Of a stretch of 64,000 nt of DNA, positions 27,479 to 37,547 are shown piece by piece. This DNA comes from Beijerinckiaceae bacterium. GTDB taxonomy: Bacteria > Pseudomonadota > Alphaproteobacteria > Rhizobiales > Beijerinckiaceae. The notes under the pieces were generated by a model. It saw nothing but the letters and a program-made list of their open reading frames with translations, was not told the origin of the DNA and searched no databases. Every line of letters begins with the position of its first letter. Within the stretch, counting starts at the first letter, position 1. The stretch covers positions 248,001 to 312,000 of the forward strand of contig CANGJJ010000003.1 in the NCBI GenBank assembly GCA_947454485.1, in the 5' to 3' direction. A program made the position numbers and the translations under genes.

Positions 27479-29649
27479 TGCGAGGCCTCGCGCGCTGGTG
27501 CCTCAGCAGGCAGGCGCGCGAGCAAAGCAATCAGCGCACGGTCGTGCAACACGACTGTGCGCTCTTTGGGCTTCAGCCAACGCGCCACTTCTTCCGCACT
27601 GTCAGCATCGACGAGCTTGGCTTCGGCCACAGCGCGGTCAGGATCAATCACACCGCGACGATGCGGTGCGGGCGGGGGCAAGAAAGCCTCATGCAAATGG
27701 CGCAGATTTTCATCGCTGTGAATGGTGAGAATGGAATCGCTGTCATCAACACCAGTCTTGGCGAGTTCTGCGGAGAGTGAATTGGCGCGTATTGCCACAG
27801 GTGGCGGGGTTGTCTCTTCGGGTGTCAGCAACAAGCCCATGCGCTTCAAGGCCAGACCAAGCGAGAGCTGGCCACTCGCCCAAGACAGAGGGATTGCCAG
27901 AATGAGACCCGCGATGGTCGGTGACATCCATGCGACCAGTGAGGGCGAGATGATGAGGCCCGCGATCAAGGTCACAAAGCCCAGCGCCACATGCGAGCGG
28001 TGACGGCGCACGATGCTGGAGAAGGGGATCGAGCCATCATCACGGCGCTGCGGATTCCAGCCAGTGTCGCGGCCAAACAAAATCTGCATCACAGATCCTG
28101 TCTGAATGACCATCATGATGGGCGCAAAGAAGGCTGAGAGCAGAATTTCCAAAAGCGCTGACATGACCAAGGCAAAGCCGCCGCCGCAGTTACGACGCAG
28201 CTTGCCGTCAAAGAGCGCAATCCCAAGGCCGAGAAACTTCGGCATCAGTAGGACGAGCATGGTCACGCCAAAGAGTTCCAAGGCGCGCTGCGCATCAAAG
28301 CGCGGCCATGCGGGGAAGAGTGCGAATTCCTGCGTGAAATATTCGGGGCGAATATAGGCTGATTGAAACACCAGCACGATACCCACGATCAATTGTGCCA
28401 TCCAGAAGGGCGAGGCCAGATAGCCCATAATGCCGGTAGCAAAATGCTGGCGCGTGGCGAGCTTGAGGCCCGCTGCACCAATCACACGCAGATGCTGCAG
28501 ATTGCCTTGGCACCAGCGCCGATCACGCGCGGCCAGATCAATCAAAGAGGGCGGGGATTCTTCATAGCTGCCGCTCACAGTGGGCAGCATGTAAACGGCA
28601 TAGCCCGCGCGGCGCATCATCGCCGCTTCCACAAAGTCGTGGCTGAGAATATGGCCACCAAAGGGCGGGCGTCCGCGCAGATCAGGCAGGCCGCAATGAT
28701 CTGCAAAAGCGCGCGTGCGCATGATTGCATTATGGCCCCAATAATTGCCATCGCGGCCCGACCAGATCGCAAGGCCAGAGGCGATAACAGGACCGTAGAT
28801 CTTGGCGGCAAATTGCTGCAAGCGGGCAAACAGAGTGTTGCGATTGATGATGAGCGGCAGCGACTGGATGATGCCCGCATCGGGGTCGGCCTCCATCGCA
28901 ATGGTCAGCGACAAAATCGCCTCGGCTGTCATCAGACTGTCGGCATCGAGCACGACCATATGTTCATAAGCGCCGCCCCAGCGGGTGACAAAGTCGGCGA
29001 TATTGCCAGACTTGCGGCTCGTATTTTTGGGGCGGTGACGATAATAGATGCGCGCAGTCGCGCCGAGCCGCTCGCGCATGGCGACAAAAGCACGCTCCTC
29101 TGCAATCCACACATCTGGATTGGTCGTGTCGGAGAGGAAGAACCAATCAAAATGGTCGCCCTTGCCACTGCGTTCGATCTCTTCATAGATCGCCTGCAGC
29201 GAGGCAAAGACGCGCGAGGGTGCTTCATTATAGATCGGCATGACGACAGCTGTGCGTGATCTCAGCGCTGTGTCACTGGCAGGGGGCTTGCGGTGAAACA
29301 ACAACCAGCCAAAGCCGAGCAGGCCATTGGTGAAGGCCAAAGCAATCCATGAGAAATTGGCGACGAACAAAATCAGCAGCGCCCATTTCAATGTCGTGAT
29401 CGGTCCGACATTGACGACGCCATACATTTCAACCGCGCCATAAGCGGTCAGCAGCAAAGCACCGCCAAAGACAAAGACGCGAGCCAGCCACGGCACATGC
29501 CAAAGCTGCGGGGCGCGCAATTTGTGGCGCAGGCCCTTGTCGTAGCGCTTTAGCTTTTGCACCGGCATGGCGAGGGGCGCGGGTGCGGGCATGGAGCCAT
29601 GCTCAGCAAGCTCTTGGGCGAGGGCGGCAGGCTCGTTTACGGCGTCCAT
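27475..29649 (-). CDS. opgH: Glucans biosynthesis glucosyltransferase OpgH (MdoH)
   Basis: A 724-residue inner membrane glycosyltransferase that makes the beta-1,2-glucan backbone of osmoregulated periplasmic glucans from UDP-glucose. Visible are two N-terminal membrane segments, the family-2 glycosyltransferase core with VVMPIYNEAPSRVFASLQA, FFLSDTTNPDVW, LDADSLMT and the RRWCQGNLQHL motif, then several C-terminal membrane segments. The start codon lies inside the end of opgG, a 13-base overlap that indicates coupling. The C-terminal tail is longer than strictly needed for catalysis and is Pro-rich. Confidence 0.93.
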   Translation of the reverse strand: MDAVNEPAALAQELAEHGSMPAPAPLAMPVQKLKRYDKGLRHKLRAPQLWHVPWLARVFVFGGALLLTAYGAVEMYGVVNVGPITTLKWALLILFVANFSWIALAFTNGLLGFGWLLFHRKPPASDTALRSRTAVVMPIYNEAPSRVFASLQAIYEEIERSGKGDHFDWFFLSDTTNPDVWIAEERAFVAMRERLGATARIYYRHRPKNTSRKSGNIADFVTRWGGAYEHMVVLDADSLMTAEAILSLTIAMEADPDAGIIQSLPLIINRNTLFARLQQFAAKIYGPVIASGLAIWSGRDGNYWGHNAIMRTRAFADHCGLPDLRGRPPFGGHILSHDFVEAAMMRRAGYAVYMLPTVSGSYEESPPSLIDLAARDRRWCQGNLQHLRVIGAAGLKLATRQHFATGIMGYLASPFWMAQLIVGIVLVFQSAYIRPEYFTQEFALFPAWPRFDAQRALELFGVTMLVLLMPKFLGLGIALFDGKLRRNCGGGFALVMSALLEILLSAFFAPIMMVIQTGSVMQILFGRDTGWNPQRRDDGSIPFSSIVRRHRSHVALGFVTLIAGLIISPSLVAWMSPTIAGLILAIPLSWASGQLSLGLALKRMGLLLTPEETTPPPVAIRANSLSAELAKTGVDDSDSILTIHSDENLRHLHEAFLPPPAPHRRGVIDPDRAVAEAKLVDADSAEEVARWLKPKERTVVLHDRALIALLARLPAEAPAREASH

Positions 29650-31211
29650 CTATACATCCAGCTTTCGCTGACCGGTTTGCCATGCGCATCAAGCTGCACA
29701 CGCACTTCGGTGATGGGCTCGGCTCCCGGATCGAGATCGAACATCACGCGGTAAGTTTTGCGGTCACGGTTCACAGTGCTGCGCACATTGGAGATCGCAC
29801 CGCTGGATGTGTGGACCTGCGGGCTCATCTCCGCAACGCGCTGCGGATCGGCAATGTTGTCGCCGACAAAATCGACCATAAATCGGCGCTTGCGTGTGCC
29901 TGCTGGGGCGCCCGGCGGGCGGCCGCCGCGCGACAGCGCCACAGTGGCGCCGGGCGGGCGCTCAGGCGGTGTCCAGCACCAGAATTGGCGATAGGCAAAA
30001 TAGGTCTCACTGCCAGCTGCGAGTGCAGCGCGCGGACGCCAATAAGAGATGATGTTTTGATTGACCTCAGCATCGGAGGGAATTTCGACGAGGGCCACAT
30101 TGCCCTGTCCCCAATCACCGATGGGCTCAATCCACAACGAGGGGCGGCGCTCCCAGCGATTGTCATCATCGAGGAAGCGACCAAATTCGCGCTCGCGCTG
30201 GACGAAGCCAAAGCCCTTGGGATTCTCATCCACAAATGCCGAGATCTGCAGCGTCTCGCGGTTCGACACCGCCCGCCACAGCCATTCGTCTTTGCCATTG
30301 AGCATCTGCAGGCCCGCTACATCATAGATGCCGGGGCGCACATCATCATTGCGGCGACGGTCGAGCGTACCGGCCACATGGGTCGCGCTCATGGTGGCGA
30401 TGCCGATATGGTCGAGCGCAACGCGCGCAAAGAGCGTGCATTCGGTGTCGACAATCGTGGCTTCGCCAGCGCGGAAGGTGAAGCGATAGGCACCCGTCAC
30501 GCTCTCAGAATCCAGCAAAGCGTGAATGACGAGCGCATTGTCGGCGAGCGTCGGGCGCTCAATCCACACAGCGCGGAAGGCGGGGATTTCTTCGCCGCGC
30601 GGATCGGCGGGGCGGATCGAAAGGCCACGCGCTGAGACGCCATAGACCTGCCCGCGCGCAATGGCGCGGAAAAAGGTCGCCCCCTGCATGACGCCGACAT
30701 CGGTCGGATTCTGCCCCTCGGTCTGGCGCAGGATGCGGAAGCCCGAAAAGCCAATATCTTTGGCATCGGCCGGGGCCTTGAGGGCGCCAAAGTTGAAATC
30801 GACGGGGTGATAGGCCAGACGCCTTGCGACGCCATTTTCGACCACATTGATCTCGACCGGCTGGGCAAAGACCGAGCCACGGTGAAGGGGCTCAATCGCA
30901 TAGCCCAGATTATCGCTGGCCCAGACGATTGCCTCAGGCTTGGCTTTGATGCCGCTATATTGTTCGAAATTCAGCCCATTCAGCCAATCGGGCAGGTCGG
31001 TCGGCGAGGCCTTATAGGCCCGTTTGGACAGGCTGCGGGCGAAATCTACGATCTTTGCCGGATCAAAACCCTTGGGGGCTTCAGGTTCAGAACTGGCCGG
31101 TGAAAGGGGCGCGGGCGCAGGGTTTTGGCCCGTTTGCGCAAGCCCGCCCAGCGCCAGCATGCCTGACATGCCTGCGAGACCATATTTGAGAACAAAACGA
31201 CGCTCGAACAT
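29637..31211 (-). CDS. Periplasmic glucan biosynthesis protein OpgG/OpgD (MdoG/MdoD family)
   Basis: A 524-residue exported protein of the MdoG superfamily. The N terminus ERRFVLKYGLAGMSGML is a twin-arginine-like signal. Twin-arginine export is a property of OpgD; OpgG normally uses Sec. The body contains YSGIKAKPEAIVW, HPVDFNFG, FSGFRILR, and EIPAFRAVWIERP, all family signatures. These proteins act in the periplasm on the glucan chain made by OpgH. It is upstream of and overlapping opgH. The combination of an opgG-position gene with a Tat-type signal leaves the G-versus-D name open. Confidence 0.88.
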   Translation of the reverse strand: MFERRFVLKYGLAGMSGMLALGGLAQTGQNPAPAPLSPASSEPEAPKGFDPAKIVDFARSLSKRAYKASPTDLPDWLNGLNFEQYSGIKAKPEAIVWASDNLGYAIEPLHRGSVFAQPVEINVVENGVARRLAYHPVDFNFGALKAPADAKDIGFSGFRILRQTEGQNPTDVGVMQGATFFRAIARGQVYGVSARGLSIRPADPRGEEIPAFRAVWIERPTLADNALVIHALLDSESVTGAYRFTFRAGEATIVDTECTLFARVALDHIGIATMSATHVAGTLDRRRNDDVRPGIYDVAGLQMLNGKDEWLWRAVSNRETLQISAFVDENPKGFGFVQREREFGRFLDDDNRWERRPSLWIEPIGDWGQGNVALVEIPSDAEVNQNIISYWRPRAALAAGSETYFAYRQFWCWTPPERPPGATVALSRGGRPPGAPAGTRKRRFMVDFVGDNIADPQRVAEMSPQVHTSSGAISNVRSTVNRDRKTYRVMFDLDPGAEPITEVRVQLDAHGKPVSESWMYRWTP

Positions 31212-31397
31212 CTATGGCCCGGACAATGAAAGGCCCGCAAGGAATGCGCGGGCCGCCAGCTCTTCTCCTATACCCCAAAAGAGCCCGGGCGGGAGGGCGA
31301 TTTTGAGGCGTGGTTACCGCGCTTTTTGCTGACGTGAGGGAGCGGTTCGGCTACACAGCGAAGGAAGCCACAGGAAAGCCTCTTGAAAAGCGAACGC

Positions 31398-32771
31398 ATG
31401 ACCAGCTTCTCCCAATCCACCCGCAAAGGCTGCCTGGCCATTGTGCTGGCCGCAGGCGAGGGTACGCGCATGAAATCGGCGCGGCCCAAGGTTCTGCATG
31501 AGGTTGCAGGCCGCTCCATGCTCGGCCATGTGCTGGCCGGGGTCACAGAGGCGGGGGCCGATCAGGTCGCTGTGGTGATCGGCCCTGACCGGGCCGATGT
31601 GAGCGCCGAGGCAAGCCGCATGGTGCCGGGCGCGCAGGTTTTCACCCAAACGCAGCGCCTTGGCACCGCCCATGCGGTCCTGGCCGCGCGCGAGGCTTTG
31701 GCCAAAGGCGCGCAGACGCTGCTCGTTGTCTTTGCTGACACGCCGCTCATTCGCCCGCAGACCTATGGCGCCTTGCTCGATGCTTTGGCGCAAGGGGCGG
31801 GTGTCGCGGTGCTTGGTTTTGAGGCGCGTGATCCCACCGGCTATGGCCGCTTGCTGAGTGAGGGCGGAGAACTGACGGCCATCCGCGAACATAAAGATGC
31901 GAACGAGGCGGAGCGCAAAGTCACTCTGTGCAATGCAGGCCTGATGGCCATTAATGGCGCACAGGCGCTCTCATGGCTCGAGCGCATCGGCAATGACAAT
32001 GCGCAGAAAGAATTCTACCTCACCGATATTGTGTCTGTTGCCCGCACTTCGGGCGCGCATGCGGTTGCGGTGATTGCGCCTGAAGACGAAGTCATGGGCG
32101 TGAATGATCGCCTGCAGCTTGCCGCAGCAGAGGCCGCCTATCAAACGCGCTTGCGCGACCATGCGATGCGCGAGGGCGCAACCCTTGTCGCGCCGCAGAC
32201 GATTTTCTTCTCGCATGACACGCAGCTCGGCCGCGATGTTGTGGTGGAACCCGGCGTAATCTTTGGAACGGGTGTGCGTGTAGGGGACGGTGCGCGCATC
32301 AATGCCTATTCGCATCTGCTGGGCGCGACGATTGAGGCTGGCGCGAGCGTTGGTCCTTTCGCGCGGCTGCGTCCCGGTGCCAAGATTGGCAAAGGCGCGA
32401 AGATCGGCAATTTCGTTGAGATCAAATCTGCCGAGATCGGCGAGGGCGCGGCTGTCAGCCATCTGACCTATCTGGGCGATGCGACCATTGGTGCGCGGGC
32501 CAATATCGGCGCTGGCACCATCACCTGCAATTACGATGGCTTTGACAAATTCCGTACCGTGATCGGTGAGGGCGCTTTCATCGGCTCCAATTCTGCGCTG
32601 GTCGCGCCCGTGACCATTGGCGATGGCGCTTATGTTGGCTCTGGCTCTGTGATCACCAAAGATGTCGCCCCTGACGCTTTGGCTGTCGCGCGTGGCCGCC
32701 AGATCGCCAAAGAAGGTTGGGGCAAGAGCTTCCGCGCGTCACATGAGGGCAAGCCCAAACAGCGGCCCTGA
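31398..32771 (+). CDS. glmU: Bifunctional UDP-N-acetylglucosamine pyrophosphorylase / glucosamine-1-phosphate N-acetyltransferase GlmU
   Basis: A 457-residue bifunctional enzyme making UDP-GlcNAc for peptidoglycan and lipid A. The uridyltransferase domain starts [23 protein letters not shown]. The C-terminal half is a left-handed beta-helix of hexapeptide repeats ([21 protein letters not shown] onward), with the acetyltransferase region [13 protein letters not shown]. Two starts are possible: ATG 31398, and TTG 31383, which has the better ribosome binding site (AGGAAAG). It is followed by glmS 59 bases later, and divergent from opgG. Confidence 0.93.
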   Translation: MTSFSQSTRKGCLAIVLAAGEGTRMKSARPKVLHEVAGRSMLGHVLAGVTEAGADQVAVVIGPDRADVSAEASRMVPGAQVFTQTQRLGTAHAVLAAREALAKGAQTLLVVFADTPLIRPQTYGALLDALAQGAGVAVLGFEARDPTGYGRLLSEGGELTAIREHKDANEAERKVTLCNAGLMAINGAQALSWLERIGNDNAQKEFYLTDIVSVARTSGAHAVAVIAPEDEVMGVNDRLQLAAAEAAYQTRLRDHAMREGATLVAPQTIFFSHDTQLGRDVVVEPGVIFGTGVRVGDGARINAYSHLLGATIEAGASVGPFARLRPGAKIGKGAKIGNFVEIKSAEIGEGAAVSHLTYLGDATIGARANIGAGTITCNYDGFDKFRTVIGEGAFIGSNSALVAPVTIGDGAYVGSGSVITKDVAPDALAVARGRQIAKEGWGKSFRASHEGKPKQRP

Positions 32772-32830
32772 TGGTGACATAAAGCGCAGTGACAGTTTGA
32801 GGCGAGGCTATCCTCGCGCAGGAGACGAAT

Positions 32831-34657
32831 ATGTGCGGCATTGTTGGCATTCTCGGTCGCGAGCCGGTTGCAGGCCAGATCGTCGAGGCGCTCAAGCGTC
32901 TTGAATATCGCGGCTATGATTCAGCCGGCGTCGCCACTTTGGAGAATGGCCGCCTGACGCGCCGCCGTGCGCAGGGCAAGTTGCGCAATCTTGATGCGCG
33001 CCTGCGTGAAGAGCCGCTTCAAGGTCATTCGGGCATTGGCCATACGCGCTGGGCGACACATGGCAAGCCGACGGAAAACAATGCCCATCCCCATGCCAGC
33101 GACAAGCTTGCAGTGGTGCATAATGGCATTATCGAAAACTTCCGCGAATTGCGCGAAGAGCTGACGGCCAAGGGCCATGTCTTTGCCACCGAGACCGACA
33201 CGGAAGTCGTCGCCCATCTCGTCACTGAAGAGATCCGCAGTGGGAAAGCCCCACGCGAAGCAGTGGCTGCCTCCTTGCCGCGTCTGCGCGGTGCTTTTGC
33301 GCTCGCCTTTTTGTTCGAGGGCGAAGAGGATTTGATGATCGGTGCGCGTCAAGGCGCGCCGCTCGCCATTGGTTATGGCGATGGAGAAATGTATCTGGGC
33401 TCGGATGCGCTCGCGCTCGCCCCCTTCACCGATACGATCACTTATCTGGAAGATGGCGACTGGGTGATTTTGACCCGTAAAGGCGCAGAGTTCCGCGATG
33501 TGACAGGCCAGCCTGTTCACCGCGCGCGGCAGAAGAGCCAGGCCTCAGCCTTCCTCATCGACAAGGGCAATCATCGCCACTTTATGGCGAAAGAGATTCA
33601 CGAACAGCCTGAAGTCGTGGGTCGCACACTCGCCCATTATCTCGACATGTCGGAGGGCGCAGTGCGCCTGCCTTTCGATCTGCCTTTTGACCCGGCCAAA
33701 CTGACCAGCATCACCATCACCGCTTGCGGCACGGCTTATTATGCAGGCCTTGTCGCAAAATATTGGTTCGAACGTTTCGCGCGCCTGCCGGTTGAGATTG
33801 ATGTCGCCTCAGAGTTTCGCTATCGCGAGGCCCCGCTCAACAAGGGCGGTTTGATGGTGGTGATTTCGCAATCAGGCGAAACAGCCGACACGCTCGCCTC
33901 GCTGCGCTATGCGCGCGACAATGGTCAGACCGTGCTCAGCGTCGTGAATGTGCCGACTTCCACCATCGCGCGCGAAAGCGATGTTGTGGCGCCAACTTTG
34001 GCGGGGCCTGAGATTGGTGTGGCCTCAACCAAGGCCTTCACCTGTCAGCTGTCGGTGCTCGCCTGTCTGGCGGTGGCTTTTGGCCGTGCGCGCGGCGTGA
34101 TTGACCGCAAGCGTGAAGCCGAGCTGGTGGCCTCGCTCATCGGTGTGCCCGGCCTGATGGCCGAAGCGCTGAAGCGCGAGCCGCAAGCCGAGCAGCTGGC
34201 GCAATATCTCTCCAAGGCGCGCGATGTTTTGTATCTTGGCCGTGGCACCAGCTATCCGCTGGCGCTGGAGGGCGCGCTGAAGCTCAAAGAGATCTCGTAT
34301 ATTCACGCCGAAGGCTATGCAGCGGGCGAGCTGAAACATGGTCCCATTGCGCTCATCGACGAGGCCATGCCCGTCATCGTGATTGCGCCGCATGATCCTG
34401 TGTTTGAAAAGACGGTGTCGAATATGCAGGAGGTCGCCGCGCGTGGGGGCCGCATCATTCTGGTGGCTGACCAGCGCGCCGAACATGAAAGCTCAATCGA
34501 GTTTCAAGCGGTGCTCGCCATGCCCGAAATGGCCCCTGACTTCGCGCCCATTGTCTATGCCGTGCCGGTGCAGCAAATCGCTTATTACACCGCCGTCCAT
34601 ATGGGCAAAGACGTCGACCAGCCACGCAATCTGGCAAAGAGCGTGACGGTGGAGTGA
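32831..34657 (+). CDS. glmS: Glutamine--fructose-6-phosphate aminotransferase GlmS
   Basis: A 608-residue amidotransferase that makes glucosamine 6-phosphate from fructose 6-phosphate and glutamine, the first step towards UDP-GlcNAc. The nucleophilic Cys2 is in MCGIVGILG, followed by LKRLEYRGYDSAG and HTRWATHG in the class II glutaminase domain. Two SIS sugar-isomerase domains follow (ACGTAYYAG, VISQSGETADT; LGRGTSYPLALEGALKLKE). It ends with KSVTVE, the conserved terminus. AGGAGACGAAT before the ATG is a strong ribosome binding site. No glmS ribozyme-like structure was recognised in the 59-base gap after glmU. Confidence 0.96.
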   Translation: MCGIVGILGREPVAGQIVEALKRLEYRGYDSAGVATLENGRLTRRRAQGKLRNLDARLREEPLQGHSGIGHTRWATHGKPTENNAHPHASDKLAVVHNGIIENFRELREELTAKGHVFATETDTEVVAHLVTEEIRSGKAPREAVAASLPRLRGAFALAFLFEGEEDLMIGARQGAPLAIGYGDGEMYLGSDALALAPFTDTITYLEDGDWVILTRKGAEFRDVTGQPVHRARQKSQASAFLIDKGNHRHFMAKEIHEQPEVVGRTLAHYLDMSEGAVRLPFDLPFDPAKLTSITITACGTAYYAGLVAKYWFERFARLPVEIDVASEFRYREAPLNKGGLMVVISQSGETADTLASLRYARDNGQTVLSVVNVPTSTIARESDVVAPTLAGPEIGVASTKAFTCQLSVLACLAVAFGRARGVIDRKREAELVASLIGVPGLMAEALKREPQAEQLAQYLSKARDVLYLGRGTSYPLALEGALKLKEISYIHAEGYAAGELKHGPIALIDEAMPVIVIAPHDPVFEKTVSNMQEVAARGGRIILVADQRAEHESSIEFQAVLAMPEMAPDFAPIVYAVPVQQIAYYTAVHMGKDVDQPRNLAKSVTVE

Positions 34658-34849
34658 GGGGCGTCAATTTTTTACATGGTCGCTATTTCTGGTCTTGGTA
34701 ATTTAGCTTACCTGCAATATCGTCCATATAATTGGATTTGACATTTCGTGTGCAGGTGCCTTTGGAAGATTTCTTCCGCTTGAGTTCTTATGTTTTCGCT
34801 GAGGTTAGCCTTCTTCAAACGATTTTCATAAAAATGCTTGGAGCCAAAA

Positions 34850-35323
34850 ATGTTTCGAACTATCTGCGCGATGATTTTTGCTGTTTGCCTTGGTAGCCCC
34901 GCAAAAGCTGAGACGGTCGGTAATTTTATAGTGAAGACCGAAAAAGATCCGATGGATGACTCGGAACGATATATCGCGATCACGGTCCACAAGAACGATG
35001 CTATGGCTGTCCGCTGTTTGGAAGGTGAATTGAGCCTTTCCTTCATAGTCAAAACGAGAGCTCGAGTGGGGGATGATGTTGATATTAAGTTCCGCTTGGA
35101 CAGCGGACCTGTTACCGAGGCTGAAGGCAGTGTTATTAGTGTAAATGGAGGGCTGGTGGGCTTCGAAACCGGTACAGTAGATTTTATTACAAAGATGGGT
35201 GCGGCCCGGCAGCTCGCCATTCGGTGGGCGATCTCAGGGGTTGGAACAACCGCCAGTTTCGATTTGCGAGGAATATCAGCGGTCGTGGCAGGCGCTCGCA
35301 AAGCCTGCAAGCTAAAGAACTAG
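34850..35323 (+). CDS. Small secreted protein of unknown function
   Basis: A 157-residue protein with a clear signal peptide (MFRTICAMIFAVCLGSPAKA, likely cleavage before ETVGN), so probably periplasmic. The mature part is beta-rich, has a lone Cys in AVRCLEGELSL and a second Cys at the C terminus in ARKACKL; these could form a disulfide. The segment TTASFDLRGISAVV near the end recalls small periplasmic proteins with a closing FxLxG motif, but no family can be named with confidence. The gene and its upstream 190 bases are richer in A+T than glmS or slyX, so it may be a later insertion. GGAG seven bases before ATG 34850 decides the start. Confidence 0.65.
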   Translation: MFRTICAMIFAVCLGSPAKAETVGNFIVKTEKDPMDDSERYIAITVHKNDAMAVRCLEGELSLSFIVKTRARVGDDVDIKFRLDSGPVTEAEGSVISVNGGLVGFETGTVDFITKMGAARQLAIRWAISGVGTTASFDLRGISAVVAGARKACKLKN

Positions 35324-35329
35324 TAGCGC

Positions 35330-35533
35330 TCAATAATGGGGCGGGGGTGGCTCGGGGCCGTCGCGGCCCGGGGCGATATTTTGCACATCTTCGAGCAAAT
35401 TTTTGAGCAGGCGATCCAGCTCCGAGATCTTCTTCCACTGCGTGGTGATGACATCATTCAGCTCGGCAATGGCCTGCTCTTGATGAGCAACCTGCATTTC
35501 GAGCGCTTCGATCCGTTGTGCATCGGTGGTCAT
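35330..35533 (-). CDS. slyX: SlyX family protein
   Basis: A 67-residue coiled-coil protein. It begins MTTDAQRIEALEMQVAHQEQ, continues with AIAELNDVITTQWKKISEL and ends in a Pro-rich DGPEPPPPHY, all standard for SlyX. Its molecular role is not established. ATG 35533 with AGGA upstream is preferred over the TTG at 35539. It converges on the small secreted protein gene with six bases between stops. Confidence 0.88.
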   Translation of the reverse strand: MTTDAQRIEALEMQVAHQEQAIAELNDVITTQWKKISELDRLLKNLLEDVQNIAPGRDGPEPPPPHY

Positions 35534-35589
35534 GAGCAATCCTGTTTGGGATGAGCTTAACTGATTTGCGCCTTAGTCTGAAAGTCTCG

Positions 35590-35731
35590 ACCCCCTCATC
35601 AGTCAGCATCCGCTGACAGCTTCTCTCACTGGGAGAAGCGGGCGTCTTTTCTTTTTTGATGGCAGAAACCCAGTGCGTCCTTCTCCCAATGGGAGAAGGT
35701 GCCCGCAGCGCGGGCGGATGAGGGGATCGGG
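35590..35731. repeat. Composite intergenic repeat, third copy
   Basis: Holds the palindromes GTCAGCATCCGCTGAC and CTTCTCTCACTGGGAGAAG, a T-rich link, and then CCTTCTCCCAATGGGAGAAGG followed by GCCCGCAGCGCGGGCGG. The order and sequence match 8461-8608 with scattered changes. A shortened repeat B (CCCTCCCCTCGAGGGGAAGG) follows at 35754-35779. Confidence 0.7.
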
Positions 35732-36041
35732 CCTTTGCCGCCAGAGGCACGATCCACCCTCCCCTCGAGGGGAAGGTGGTTTGTTCTTTATTCCGCGTCA
35801 TCTGAGCGCCCAGCCTTCGTGCGATGCCCAGCCCGCCCGACATTTCCTTGACCTTCTGCCTATTCTCCCCTACAAGAGCCTTCGCTGCATCGCAGCAACA
35901 GCGCTCCAGTCGCGTAGGCTGGTCTCTCCAGTACTCCTGTTGAGCGCTCGTCTCTCAAGACTCCATTCCGGGCCCAGTTACGCGGGGTTCGTCCCGCAAA
36001 GACCTTGCCTTTGGCGCATCTGCGTTACGGGACAGGGCCCC
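35732..36041. other. Intergenic leader of the DEAD-box helicase gene
   Basis: About 300 bases without a gene. It carries the shortened repeat B at 35754-35779 and otherwise nothing recognised. Long untranslated leaders are common upstream of DEAD-box helicase genes, but no cold-shock element was identified here. Confidence 0.4.
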
Positions 36042-37439
36042 ATGAAAGTTGATCCTTTGACGCAATTTACCTCGCTTGGCCTTGCCGAGCCGCTCCTTCG
36101 TGCGCTCACACATGAAGGCTATACGACGCCGACCCCCATTCAGGCCCAGTCCATTCCCGCTTTGCTTGAGGGCCGTGATCTTTTGGGTATCGCCCAGACC
36201 GGCACCGGCAAGACGGCTGCTTTCGCGCTGCCAATTCTCAACCGCCTTCTCAACAATCCTGCCAAGACCGAGCCCAACAAAGTGCGCGCGCTGATCCTTG
36301 CGCCCACCCGTGAGCTTGCTGTGCAGATTGCCGACAGCTTCCGCACCTATGGCCGCTTCGCGCGTATTCACGTTGCTTGCGTCGTGGGCGGTGTGGCTCT
36401 GGGGCCCCAGCGTCAGCAATTGGCGCGCGGTCTTGATGTGCTTGTGGCAACACCCGGTCGTCTGCTCGACCATATGGGCGCAGGCGCGTTGCGCCTCGAC
36501 AATACCGAAGTCGTCGTCTTGGACGAGGCAGACCATATGCTCGACCTTGGCTTCATCGTGCCGATCCGCAAGATCGTTTCGAAACTGCCGGCCAAGCGCC
36601 AGAATCTCTTCTTCTCGGCCACCATGCCCAAAGAGATCGCCTCTTTGGCCAATGAGTTCCTGACCAATCCCGTGCAAGTGACTGTGACCCCGGTTGCGAC
36701 CACGGCCGAGCGCATCGCGCAAGAAATTTTCCACATTGAGCCCGGCCGCAAGCGCGACCTGCTGGTGGAATTGCTGAAACGTCCTGAGGTCAAGCGCACC
36801 ATCGTCTTCACGCGCACCAAGCGCGGTGCAGACCGTGTCACGCAGCATCTCGAAGCCGCAGGCCTTCCGGCTGCTGCCATTCATGGCAACAAGTCACAGG
36901 GCCAGCGTCAGCGCGCGCTGGATGGCTTCCGTTCGGGCCGCTCGCCCGTTCTGGTGGCCACCGACATCGCTGCACGCGGCATTGATGTGGATGGCGTGAC
37001 CCATGTCGTCAATTTCGAATTGCCGGAAGTGCCGGAGAGCTATGTCCATCGTATCGGCCGCACCGCGCGTGCAGGTGCTGATGGCGCGGCCTTCTCGCTC
37101 TGCGATCACACCGAACGTCATTTGCTGCGCGCCATCGAAAAGCTGACGCGCCAGTCCATCCCGGCGCAAGATCGCCGCGAAGCTGGTGCGCGTCCGCTCG
37201 ATGCTCCGGGCAGCGAGGCTCGTCCTGCACCGCGTCCCGGTACGCGCTATGCGCAGGGCAAGCCCAATCCGCACAAAGCACATGGCAAGCCCCGTTCTGA
37301 TGGTCAGCATCATCAGGCCAATGGTGCGCGCGATGGTCAGCCGCCGCGTCACCGCAGTGGCAAACCCGGTGGTCCTGGTCAGGCACCGCGTCCGCAAGGT
37401 CAGCGCCGTCCCCAGCGCGAAGCACAAGCGCCACGGTAA
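36042..37439 (+). CDS. DEAD-box ATP-dependent RNA helicase (RhlE-like)
   Basis: A 465-residue helicase with all motifs: Q motif region GYTTPTPIQAQSIPALL, I AQTGTGKT, Ia PTRELAVQ, Ib TPGRLLDH, II DEAD in VLDEADHMLDLGF, III SAT, IV IVFTRTKRGADRV, V VATDIAARGIDVDGV and VI HRIGRTARAG. A basic, Gly/Pro/Gln-rich tail of about 90 residues follows, likely for RNA binding. It acts in the cytoplasm on structured RNA. ATG 36042 gives the usual RhlE-type N terminus (MKVDPLTQFTSLGLAEPLLRAL has the expected Phe); the frame is open upstream into the repeats. Confidence 0.92.
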   Translation: MKVDPLTQFTSLGLAEPLLRALTHEGYTTPTPIQAQSIPALLEGRDLLGIAQTGTGKTAAFALPILNRLLNNPAKTEPNKVRALILAPTRELAVQIADSFRTYGRFARIHVACVVGGVALGPQRQQLARGLDVLVATPGRLLDHMGAGALRLDNTEVVVLDEADHMLDLGFIVPIRKIVSKLPAKRQNLFFSATMPKEIASLANEFLTNPVQVTVTPVATTAERIAQEIFHIEPGRKRDLLVELLKRPEVKRTIVFTRTKRGADRVTQHLEAAGLPAAAIHGNKSQGQRQRALDGFRSGRSPVLVATDIAARGIDVDGVTHVVNFELPEVPESYVHRIGRTARAGADGAAFSLCDHTERHLLRAIEKLTRQSIPAQDRREAGARPLDAPGSEARPAPRPGTRYAQGKPNPHKAHGKPRSDGQHHQANGARDGQPPRHRSGKPGGPGQAPRPQGQRRPQREAQAPR

Positions 37440-37547
37440 AGCATCTGTGAGCCCGCGCGATCACGTGCGGGCTTGCGTCGCCTCGCGCGAGCCTTCATTC
37501 TTTGACGGCCGTGACGTTTGGCACAAGATTGTTGAGTGAACAGGTCG

